DNA of 21,952 bases, taken from contig CAZVWQ010000023.1 of NCBI GenBank assembly GCA_964631275.1, forward strand, positions 1 to 21,952. The letters run 5' to 3'. The notes under the pieces are model-generated. The model worked only from the letters and a program-made list of their open reading frames with translations, was not told the DNA's origin and did no database searches. A program made the translations under genes and the position numbers. Source of the stretch: CAZVWQ01 sp964631275 (GTDB lineage Bacteria > Patescibacteriota > JACMRA01). Shown here piece by piece: positions 1 to 5,218 of this stretch; position 1 is the first letter of the stretch, and each line of letters begins with the position of its first letter.

Positions 1-148
1 AAGGAATTAAAAACCTCACTCCACATCAAAAATTCAATAATCTTTTTCCTCTTAAATTTATGTAAAAAATGTAAACAGGGCTGAAAAATTTACACAAACT
101 TTCTCACTTTATGAACTTTATAAACCTTCTAACTAAGGTATCACATCC

Positions 149-165
149 GCTAGGAGTTACCTAGC
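149..165. repeat. Short perfect hairpin GCTAGG/CCTAGC
   Basis: A 6-bp perfect inverted repeat (149-154 with 160-165) encloses the loop AGTTA. CACA at 142-145 and TGTG at 170-173 could extend it after an internal loop. It is the first of a run of hairpins between 140 and 851, in sequence clearly richer in G+C than the surrounding DNA. No known RNA family was recognised; a structured leader, a terminator part or a mobile-element remnant are all possible. Confidence 0.4.
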
Positions 166-175
166 AAGTTGTGCG

Positions 176-238
176 AAAAAGGGCTGGGAGATCTACAAAC
201 TTATATATAAAAATACAAGTTGTAAACCTCACCAGCCC
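176..238 (-). terminator. Rho-independent terminator of the small membrane gene
   Basis: Read on the minus strand, the arms at 238-228 (CCAGCCC plus CTC on the plus strand) and 190-181 (GGGCTGG plus GAG) form a stem of about 10 bp with one bulge. It continues inward as TACAACTT paired with AAGTTTGTA, again with one bulge, and is followed at once by TTTTT (complement of 176-180). It lies 35 nt past the stop codon of the minus-strand gene at 273-461, the expected place for its terminator. A folded non-coding RNA is the alternative. Confidence 0.55.
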
Positions 239-248
239 AAGGGGCTTG

Positions 249-267
249 CCCTAGCCGGCGGCTAGGG
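249..267. repeat. Perfect 8-bp GC-rich hairpin
   Basis: CCCTAGCC (249-256) and GGCTAGGG (260-267) are exact inverted repeats around the 3-nt loop GGC. It lies between the stop codon at 273 and the stronger terminator hairpin at 176-238, so it may be part of a double termination structure. It has no T-run of its own. Confidence 0.45.
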
Positions 268-272
268 AGAAG

Positions 273-461
273 CTATTTCTGGGGCTTCGTCGGGATTATC
301 GGGGGGTTCTTCGGAGGCTTTTTCAGGGGCTTCTCCGGGTTCACCTGGGCTAGGGGGGTCTGCGGGGTCGAACTCTTCAGCAGATAATCCCCCCATGCGA
401 TCAACGCCAAGACGAGGCCGAGGACGAGGCCGAGACCGACGACGATACTAGGCTTAAACAT
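273..461 (-). CDS. Small single-pass membrane protein with proline/lysine-rich tail
   Basis: This is a 62-residue protein of unknown function. The start at 461 is chosen because an AGAGGA ribosome binding site lies 6 nt upstream of ATG; an in-frame ATG at 500 would add 13 residues but has no such site. Residues about 5-22 (IVVGLGLVLGLVLALIAW) form one hydrophobic helix, followed by a Pro/Lys-rich tail (KPLKKPPKNPP) ending PTKPQK. The likely arrangement is a membrane helix with an exposed basic Pro-rich tail. Codon use is strikingly GC-rich (many CTC, GTC, CCC, GGC codons) compared with every other gene here, which suggests recent transfer, a phage or plasmid source, or an assembly join. A good ribosome site, a membrane helix and a downstream terminator support a real gene. 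No homolog is recognised. Confidence 0.6.
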   Translation of the reverse strand: MFKPSIVVGLGLVLGLVLALIAWGDYLLKSSTPQTPLAQVNPEKPLKKPPKNPPIIPTKPQK

Positions 462-478
462 GGTTATCCTCTTGTAAA

Positions 479-517
479 GGTGGTGCTGAGTTGCATCCAC
501 CGAGCAAGATTTGATTG
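479..517 (-). promoter_or_regulatory. Leader element of the small membrane gene, copy 1
   Basis: On the minus strand this leader reads AATCAAATC, four variable bases, CGGTGG, a 13-nt loop, then CCACC, just before the ribosome binding site of the 273-461 gene. GGTGG (479-483) and CCACC (497-501) can pair. An inverted copy with the same spacing lies at 709-748, matching at 29 of 40 positions by hand count. The unpaired ends (AATCAAATC) and both hairpin arms are the conserved parts, suggesting an operator or RNA element. Confidence 0.4.
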
Positions 518-563
518 GGAGAGTTTTGGTTTATAAAGTTAAAAGGTTTGGGGGGTTGGAGAG

Positions 564-594
564 TTGATTAAAGTTTAATTTTTAATCAATTTTT
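564..594 (+). terminator. 9-bp hairpin followed by a T-run
   Basis: TTGATTAAA (564-572) and TTTAATCAA (581-589) are exact inverted repeats around an 8-nt loop, followed by TTTTT (590-594 on the plus strand). The shape fits a weak, AT-rich intrinsic terminator reading rightward. No plus-strand gene precedes it, so it would have to end a non-coding or external transcript, or it may be a chance palindrome. Confidence 0.25.
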
Positions 595-602
595 GAATAG
601 AT

Positions 603-619
603 CCTGAAACAAGTTCAGG
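603..619. repeat. REP-like hairpin CCTGAA/TTCAGG
   Basis: CCTGAA (603-608) and TTCAGG (614-619) form a 6-bp hairpin around ACAAG. The wording resembles palindromic repeats common in the intergenic DNA of other bacteria, recalled from general knowledge rather than a search. It is the only copy seen here. Confidence 0.35.
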
Positions 620-708
620 GTAACAGAGGTAGGTTTTGTTAATTATGGAACGGCAAGTGTTGTGTTACGAACTTTTTAACCTTACGAACTTTATGAACTA
701 TCTTTTTA

Positions 709-748
709 ATCAAATCCTATTCGGTGGGTACAATCTTGCACCACTTCG
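709..748 (+). promoter_or_regulatory. Inverted second copy of the leader element
   Basis: This is the plus-strand counterpart of the element at 479-517: AATCAAATC, TCGGTGG, then a 13-nt loop and CCAC. GTGG (724-727) pairs with CCAC (741-744). The bases between the conserved blocks have diverged while the spacing is kept. It faces away from copy 1 and could belong to a lost or very small rightward gene. Confidence 0.35.
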
Positions 749-790
749 TTATCTTGTTTTTGTCTCGCTGCCCATCAATAGGCCGTCGAC

Positions 791-851
791 TAGCTATAGC
801 TATCTGTAAACCCATTGAGAGAGAAATTCAAAATTGTTTCTCAATCTCAAT
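791..851. repeat. Palindrome TAGCTATAGCTA and adjacent long hairpin
   Basis: TAGCTATAGCTA (791-802) is a perfect 12-bp palindrome next to GTCGAC (785-790). Just after it, ATTGAGA plus GAGAAA (814-826) pairs with TTTCTC plus TCTCAAT (837-851), giving a 13-bp stem with a 2-nt bulge and a 10-nt loop. No T-run follows directly. Function is unknown; binding site, terminator or mobile-element end are options. Confidence 0.35.
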
Positions 852-1056
852 GTCTTAAGGTATAACACATTTTTTTTAGTTTGGCAAGTTTTTTGTGAGT
901 TTGTTTGTTTTTTGGCTTTAATTAGAAATTTTTGGGTATTATTTAGGTCAAAAAAATAATAATTTTTATAAAAAATTCAAATCAAAAATAAAAATAATAG
1001 CTTTTTTACACAAATTCAACACTTCTTACTTTAAAAAAACCAAAAAATAGGTCATT

Positions 1057-1182
1057 AGACTTCTTGCAGTAAAGCTGTTTAACCTCTAATTAAAAACAAT
1101 AATTCAGAATTTTTAAAAACTTACAATTTCTAATTTTTTGTTTACTCAACCAAACGAATAAAAATTTCAGTGCAGGGGGTCT
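1057..1182 (+). mobile_element. MITE-like element, copy 1
   Basis: This stretch matches 20951-21076 base for base without gaps, apart from 4 substitutions in about 126 bp (about 97% identity). The ends are imperfect terminal inverted repeats: left AGACTTCTTGCAGTAAA, and right, read inverted from copy 2, AGACCTCCTGCACTGAAA. The interior has no coding capacity. This is the form of a non-autonomous transposon. The TIR style recalls IS5-type elements, which is a guess. No clear target duplication is seen at either copy. The right end touches the stop codon of the bPH2 gene (1181-1183). Confidence 0.65.
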
Positions 1183-1558
1183 AGTGTCTTAAAAATCCAT
1201 TAATATCTTCTTTAGCTTGATTAGGCCTAGCAATATTCTTGAAGACAATTTCTGGATGATCTCCCCCAGTATTTATTTCCAAATCTCCATAATTAAGTAG
1301 TTTACCTATTAAACCTTGATTAACACTGACCATATTAATATTTTTATAAAGTACCTCTTGAGAACGTGTACTAAGTACACCAACTTTGGATGTTACTGTA
1401 TTTTTACCAATAATAACCATAGAAGTCATGTACTTAAGTATATCTCTAATTAGCCAGAATATTCCAATAACAATAATTGATAAAATCAAGTCTCTTACTA
1501 TCCTAAACAAAAATAAAATTCCTGATTCTCGGTAGATTTTTTGATCTTCGTTTTCCAT
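1181..1558 (-). CDS. Small membrane protein with bPH2 (DUF304/YdbS-like) domain
   Basis: A 125-residue protein. Residues about 17-43 are hydrophobic (LFRIVRDLILSIIVIGIFWLI) and give one or a tight pair of membrane segments. Residues about 47-120 match the bacterial PH-like domain pattern of YdbS-type proteins: VIIGKNTVTSKVGVLSTRSQEVLYKNI followed by SVNQGLIGKLLNYGDLEI, the typical strand, loop and G-D-L-E-I ending. Family members are envelope proteins of poorly known role. No Shine-Dalgarno sequence precedes the ATG. The stop codon lies at the edge of the MITE-like element at 1057-1182, so the original C-terminus may have been cut short and replaced. The domain itself looks nearly complete. 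Confidence 0.65.
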   Translation of the reverse strand: MENEDQKIYRESGILFLFRIVRDLILSIIVIGIFWLIRDILKYMTSMVIIGKNTVTSKVGVLSTRSQEVLYKNINMVSVNQGLIGKLLNYGDLEINTGGDHPEIVFKNIARPNQAKEDINGFLRH

Positions 1559-2169
1559 GTTTATGATAATTTTTTAATCAAATTTATCTGAATAAAAAAA
1601 TATTTAGCTGGCAAGTGTAATCTGTTTTTGCGAAGAGTTTTGTTCTGTAGTTTCTGCTAAATACGATGTTTAGTGTTTTTGAGTATAGATGAGTCTGCAA
1701 ATAATATTTTTAACCAATTTTGTGAAAGTTTTACTCAAATAAATTTAAAGATTAGTCTTGTCCCATAACCCAGATTTACAAAACTTTAACCCCATAAAAT
1801 AGATATTAATCAACAATAAAAAATAGGTTTTAAGGCATGATTATTTTAAATTTTCTAAAACTTACTTGTTATGCTTTTTAGCCTAGCAGAAAGTGAAGGT
1901 TAAAGTTAAAGTTTCTATACTCAATCCGTTTACTATTACCCAAAATTTAGCCCTTCATGAGGAGGTAAATCCTTTGTTTAAGGTGAATTTTTAACGAATA
2001 ATTATCGTAACGATTAATCCAAAAGGTATAAAAACTAAATTTGCTCTGCAATAATTATAGCAACTAATAAAGATAAAACTTTGCACTTTTAATTAATATT
2101 TATCACTAATTTTTTCTTTGACATAACTTGAAATTATAAAAAAACTTTAGTTTAAATTATCCAAGTATT
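1559..2169. other. Intergenic region upstream of aspS
   Basis: No gene is supported. It holds one copy of the dispersed CTTGTCCCATAACCC repeat (1751-1797). It also has a short dyad ATCGT-A-ACGAT (2004-2014), which could be a binding site for aspS control. A TTGACA (2118-2123) is followed by TATAAA (2135-2140), but the spacing of 11 bp is too short for a standard sigma-70 promoter. A good Shine-Dalgarno string (AGGAGGT near 1960) leads only to a six-codon frame. Confidence 0.4.
1751..1797 (+). repeat. Dispersed repeat CTTGTCCCATAACCC, copy 1
   Basis: CTTGTCCCATAACCC followed by AGATTTACAAAACTTTAA recurs inverted at 7971-8015, where six extra bases (AAACCC) are inserted and one base differs. 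In addition, ATTAGTCTTGTC (1751-1762) is the exact reverse complement of 4918-4929. A shorter relative, TCTTGTCCTATAAC, is near 20742. These repeats lie only in intergenic DNA. They may be transposon ends or a binding motif. Confidence 0.5.
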
Positions 2170-3978
2170 ATGCTTATCACTGATTTTAGCACAGTTAACT
2201 CTCAGCAAATTGGTCAAAAATTAACCGTTGGAGGTTTTGCCCACACAATTCGTGACCACGGAGGTTTGATTTTTATTGATCTCAGAAGCGAAAATGAGAT
2301 TTTGCAATGTGTTATCGATCCAGAAAGAAACAAAGAAGCCTTTAAGGTAACCGAAGAAGTCCACTCCGAATACGTCCTAAAAATCACTGGCCAGTTAGTC
2401 AAAAGATCAAGTGAAACTATTAACCCAGAGTTACCAACTGGCGAAGTGGAATTAGAAATTTCTGAACTCGAGATTATCTCAAAAGCTAAAACACTACCCT
2501 TTGACATCCACGCCGAACCAAAGAATATGGCTGGAGAAGATATTCGTCTGAAGTATCGATATATCGATTTTCGCCGGCCTGAGATGAAAACACTAATGCA
2601 CAAAAGACATAGGTTTATTCTTGATGTTCGTAATTGGTTTAATAAAGAAAACTTTATAGAAGTGCAGACTCCGATTCTGGCTAATTCTTCACCTGAAGGA
2701 GCTAGAGATTATTTAGTTCCATCTCGCATCCAACCAGGCAAGTTTTATGCTTTACCACAAGCTCCACAGCAATTCAAACAACTTTTGATGGTTGGTGGTT
2801 TCAATAAGTATTTCCAGATAGCTCCTTGCTTTCGTGATGAAGATCCAAGAGCGGATAGGTTGGTTGGAGATTTTTACCAAGTTGACGCCGAGGTTGCTTG
2901 GGCTGATGAAGAATATATTTATAACTTATCTAATCGGCTTATCAACGAAGTCTTCGTTAACCACACAAATAAAAAACTGATGGACAAAGAAATGGTCCGT
3001 ATTGATTACTTTGAGGCTATGGACAAATATGGTTCAGACAAGCCAGATATGAGATACGATCTTACCTGGCAGGATGCTAAACCAGTTTTTAAAAACTCTG
3101 GATTCAAAGTCTTTGCTGATCTATGTGAAAATGATGAGACTAGGGTACAAGCTCTAGTTATTCCTGGAGCAGTAGATGAATTTAGCCGTTCGGATCTAGA
3201 CAAAATTCAAGCTATTGGTCGTAATTATGGTTTACCTGGAATTGCTTACATCCAGTATTTTTCTGACGGAGCTAAAAGTCCAATCTTTAAGTTCTTTGGT
3301 GAAACTGAAGCCGAAATCGAAAACAAAAAACAAGAATTAGAAAAATTTTTTCAAATTAAAACTGGAGATTTGGTTCTTTTTGTGGCCAACAAAGACAAAA
3401 ATCTAGTCTGGAACGCTCAGGGAGAAATGCGTAAGCACATTGGAAGCAAGTTAAATTTGATTGACGATTCTAAGCTTCGTTACGTTTGGATTGAAAATTT
3501 CCCATTCTTTGAAAAAGATGAAAAAACAGGCAAGATTGACTTTGGTCACAATCCGTTTTCATTGTGGCAAGGCGGTCTGGAAGCTCTTACCAAGGCTGCT
3601 AGTGAAGGTCAAGAAGCACTACTCAAACTCAAAGCTCGGCAATATGATATTGCTGTCAATGGTTCAGAAGTTCTCTCGGGTGGAGTGCGTAATCCGCATC
3701 CAGAAGCTCTCAGAGAAGCCTTCAAAGTGGTTGGCTACGGTCAGGATGAAATCCAAAATCAATTCGGCCATATGATGGAAGCCTACGAATATGGAGCACC
3801 ACAACACGCTGGCTTTGCTTGGGGAGTTCCACGTAATTTGATGATTCTATTTGGTGAGGAGAATGTCAGGCAGGTGGTGCCGTTTCCAAAGAATGGTTCA
3901 GGTGTGGATCCAATGACTAACGCTCCGAGTTTAGTCAGCCAGAAACAACTCAAGGAGCTTGGGATTGAGGTGGGGTAG
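2170..3978 (+). CDS. aspS: Aspartyl-tRNA synthetase
   Basis: A 602-residue class II synthetase that charges tRNA-Asp (and possibly tRNA-Asn, if this organism uses the amidotransferase route; the sequence alone cannot decide). Length and order fit the bacterial type: an OB-fold anticodon-binding domain (about 1-115), the catalytic core from about 130, a GAD insertion (about 285-410), and the rest of the core. Visible motifs are the flipping loop SPEGARD (174-180), QAPQQFKQLLM (197-207) and motif 2 FRDEDPRADR (221-230). Two usually strict signatures differ. Motif 3 reads GVPRN (R555 kept, P554 where GLDR has Asp), and the ATP-site strip reads SEVLSGGVR rather than EVGGGSVR. The rest is intact, so the enzyme is probably active with lineage-specific substitutions. 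No clear Shine-Dalgarno sequence precedes the ATG. It stands alone with no operon partner. Confidence 0.95.
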   Translation: MLITDFSTVNSQQIGQKLTVGGFAHTIRDHGGLIFIDLRSENEILQCVIDPERNKEAFKVTEEVHSEYVLKITGQLVKRSSETINPELPTGEVELEISELEIISKAKTLPFDIHAEPKNMAGEDIRLKYRYIDFRRPEMKTLMHKRHRFILDVRNWFNKENFIEVQTPILANSSPEGARDYLVPSRIQPGKFYALPQAPQQFKQLLMVGGFNKYFQIAPCFRDEDPRADRLVGDFYQVDAEVAWADEEYIYNLSNRLINEVFVNHTNKKLMDKEMVRIDYFEAMDKYGSDKPDMRYDLTWQDAKPVFKNSGFKVFADLCENDETRVQALVIPGAVDEFSRSDLDKIQAIGRNYGLPGIAYIQYFSDGAKSPIFKFFGETEAEIENKKQELEKFFQIKTGDLVLFVANKDKNLVWNAQGEMRKHIGSKLNLIDDSKLRYVWIENFPFFEKDEKTGKIDFGHNPFSLWQGGLEALTKAASEGQEALLKLKARQYDIAVNGSEVLSGGVRNPHPEALREAFKVVGYGQDEIQNQFGHMMEAYEYGAPQHAGFAWGVPRNLMILFGEENVRQVVPFPKNGSGVDPMTNAPSLVSQKQLKELGIEVG

Positions 3979-4378
3979 GTAAAACAAGTAAAGTTTGTAA
4001 ATAAATAGCCACTTCCTCGTTGCTCATACCTTCTTCCATTTTGTTTTCTGCTATTTCTAAATATTTATCTATAAAATCGGAGCATACTTTTTTTGATATA
4101 AATTTCCAATTATTATAAATGCTAAAGCTAAATATCTCATATTTTTCTAGTGTTTCATGTTCTGCCTCTCTACTAAAGTTAGGGTTTTCAAAAATATGTG
4201 GATCAGAAAGATTATTTACGAAAAGCTTAATAAATTTGTGTGCTTCTTTTAGAAAAAAAGTATTAACATATAGCTACCCCACACTCCAAATAGATATTCT
4301 TCTTTTCCCAAAAGAGGTGTCGAACAAGGCAAGGTATTTTTCAAAGTCATTTGTCTAAATGGTTTGCAGTTTAACTAT
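3950..4378 (-). pseudogene. Decayed unknown gene, C-terminal part
   Basis: One minus-strand frame reads as normal protein over about 140 codons but is broken by TAG stops. One stop is at 4276-4274; another lies just upstream, before TNDFEKYLALFDTSFGKRR. Readable blocks include KEAHKFIKLFVNNL, HETLEKYEIFSFSIYNNW and KVCSDFIDKYLEIAENKMEE, rich in charged helical sequence. The frame ends at a TGA inside the 3' end of aspS (3950-3952), so the two would overlap tail to tail. No start codon is visible; upstream the frame meets TGA. The family is not recognised. It lies next to two other broken genes, consistent with a decaying accessory or toxin-antitoxin locus. Confidence 0.5.
3999..4014 (+). repeat. 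Dispersed 16-mer AAATAAATAGCCACTT, copy 1
   Basis: The identical 16-mer occurs at 18865-18880, and a 13-base version (AAAATAGCCACTT) occurs inverted at 4892-4904. Here it lies within the 3' end of the decayed minus-strand gene, so it is unlikely to be a simple transposon end. Function is unknown. Confidence 0.4.
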
Positions 4379-4405
4379 ATATCAGTAAAAACACAAAACT
4401 CAACA

Positions 4406-4663
4406 ATTCATGTATCACTGACTCCAACTCTGAATTAGTTTGTAGAAGATTTACTTGCTAGCGGTTTGTAAGGAAATGTAAGTGAGATTATCCGGGAAGC
4501 TCTGAGGGAGAAATATCAAAATACTCAAAATCAAAAATTAATCAATTTAAGGCAAGTAATAAAAGTTGGTCTGGATCATACAGATCGTGGAGAATTTGTA
4601 GAAACTAGCCTAGAAGATATGCTTGAAAGAACTCTTCACAAAGACACTGATAACAAAAATTAA
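4406..4663 (+). pseudogene. ParD/CopG-like antitoxin remnant with two nonsense codons
   Basis: The frame reads IHVSLTPTLN, stop, FVEDLLASGL, stop, GNVSEIIREALREKYQ, then VGLDHTDRGEFVETSLEDMLER. This is the ParD layout: an N-terminal beta strand (VSLTP), then the G-x-Y-G-N-x-S-E-x-I-R-E-A-L-R ribbon-helix-helix signature and the toxin-binding tail. The second stop (TAA at 4469-4471) sits exactly where the family has Tyr, so one base change from TAT explains it. The first (TAG at 4436-4438) probably replaced a Glu or Lys codon. The start codon is also lost. ParD proteins bind DNA and neutralise ParE-type toxins; no ParE is visible, and a DUF3800 fragment follows 12 nt later. Read-through or restart from an internal codon is unlikely. 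Confidence 0.75.
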
Positions 4664-4675
4664 GTTCGAAATCCT

Positions 4676-4804
4676 ATGACCAAAAAAACAGCTAAAGATA
4701 ATAATTTACACACAGTATTCATGGACGAATCAGGAAACAAAGAATCAGATAGGTTTTTTGTATGTGGTTTTTTGGAGCTGGAAAACAATAGTCACGTCCT
4801 GTAA
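4676..4804 (+). pseudogene. DUF3800 protein, truncated N-terminus
   Basis: A 42-codon frame starts at ATG 4676 and contains HTVFMDESGNKESDRFFVCG, the start of DUF3800 proteins (the conserved F-x-D-E-S-G strand with acidic residues thought to form an RNase H-like site). It then breaks off at TAA 4802-4804 after LENNSHVL. DUF3800 proteins are usually 200-300 residues, so most of the gene is missing, and the sequence after the stop is unrelated AT-rich DNA. It follows the dead ParD-like gene by 12 nt in the same direction, suggesting both belonged to one lost locus. Confidence 0.65.
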
Positions 4805-4891
4805 TTAAAAAAATAGTTTACTTACCCCTTATTTATAAGAAAAACCAATGGGCGAACTATAGTCATGAGTTTTAACTTATTTTAAAGGGAA

Positions 4892-4929
4892 AAGTGGCTA
4901 TTTTGAATTTATTTTGAGACAAGACTAAT
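4892..4929 (-). repeat. Dispersed repeat end: AAAATAGCCACTT plus ATTAGTCTTGTC
   Basis: Two repeat families meet here. 4892-4904 is an inverted copy of the AAATAGCCACTT motif at 3999 and 18865. 4918-4929 is the exact reverse complement of 1751-1762. The 31 bases from 4899 to 4929 also match 21082-21112 in direct orientation at 26 of 31 positions. Both this locus and the 21082 locus have AAAGCTT and CTTCCGTA shortly after, so they appear to be diverged copies of one larger element. Confidence 0.45.
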
Positions 4930-4945
4930 ACTTAGTTTTATAAAG

Positions 4946-5026
4946 CTTCCGTAGACACCACTATATATTTATATCTAAATACTTACTAAAACTACATTTA
5001 GTAGTAAAATTCAATTCTTACGGAAG
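4946..5026. repeat. Long inverted repeat with CTTCCGTA arms
   Basis: CTTCCGTA (4946-4953) and TACGGAAG (5019-5026) are exact 8-bp inverted repeats, and inside them TACTAAA (4984-4990) pairs with TTTAGTA (4997-5003). The 81-bp unit could extrude as a cruciform or fold as RNA. CTTCCGTA also occurs at 21147-21154. A small mobile-element remnant is a reasonable reading. Confidence 0.4.
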
Positions 5027-5098
5027 TCTTGATAAATCTTTTATTTAAGATTAAGCTAAACCTCAGAAAATTTAGATAATCTTTAATTTCACAATCCT

Positions 5099-5130
5099 AA
5101 AAAACACCCCGTCAGACCTTCCGATCTGCC
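5099..5130 (-). terminator. Likely terminator of the 707-aa surface protein gene
   Basis: On the minus strand CAGATC, loop GGAA, GGTCTG forms a 6-bp stem with a GNRA-type tetraloop. The one G-U pair works only in the minus-strand RNA; the plus strand would have a C-A mismatch. A TTTTTT run (complement of 5099-5104) follows after 8 nt. It lies about 90 nt past the stop codon at 5219. The block is GC-rich against its surroundings and is preceded by the palindrome CCCTTTAAAGGG (5134-5145). The gap between stem and T-run makes it imperfect. Confidence 0.4.
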
Positions 5131-5218
5131 ACCCCTTTAAAGGGAAATGTCTAAACTCAGTGCAAATCAACTATGTTTATCTACCTTAATTAGCAATTAA
5201 CTAGACTTTTTAATCGTA

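Larger units (their letters stand above)
501..1056. other. Intergenic, palindrome-rich then AT-rich
   Basis: No gene can be supported here. The first 350 bases are crowded with inverted repeats, listed separately. From about 860 to 1056 the sequence is plain AT-rich DNA with no recognisable signal. A 54-codon plus-strand frame at 645-809 exists but is not convincing. GAACTTTATGAACT near 690-703 resembles CACTTTATGAACT near 106-118, a further small direct repeat across the island. Confidence 0.5.

Noticed and set aside
645..809. A 54-codon plus-strand frame starting at ATG 645
   Set aside because: It has no ribosome binding site, runs through the inverted leader copy and the 12-bp palindrome, and has unremarkable composition. 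It is probably a chance frame.
1893..1994. A 33-codon GTG-started frame reading VKVKVSILNPFTITQ
   Set aside because: It looks slightly protein-like, but the start is weak, it is very short and no family is recognised. It may be a gene remnant.
4119..4358. A plus-strand 79-codon frame
   Set aside because: It lies opposite the decayed minus-strand gene, whose translation is clearly more protein-like; this is an antisense shadow.
4661..4675. GTTCGAAATCC resembling a tRNA T-loop
   Set aside because: No matching acceptor, D or anticodon arms surround it; it is the gap between two pseudogenes.
3999..4904. Inverted AAATAGCCACTT motifs as ends of a 900-bp transposon
   Set aside because: The left motif lies within the reading frame of the decayed minus-strand gene, and a third copy at 18865 has no partner, so a simple transposon with these ends does not fit.
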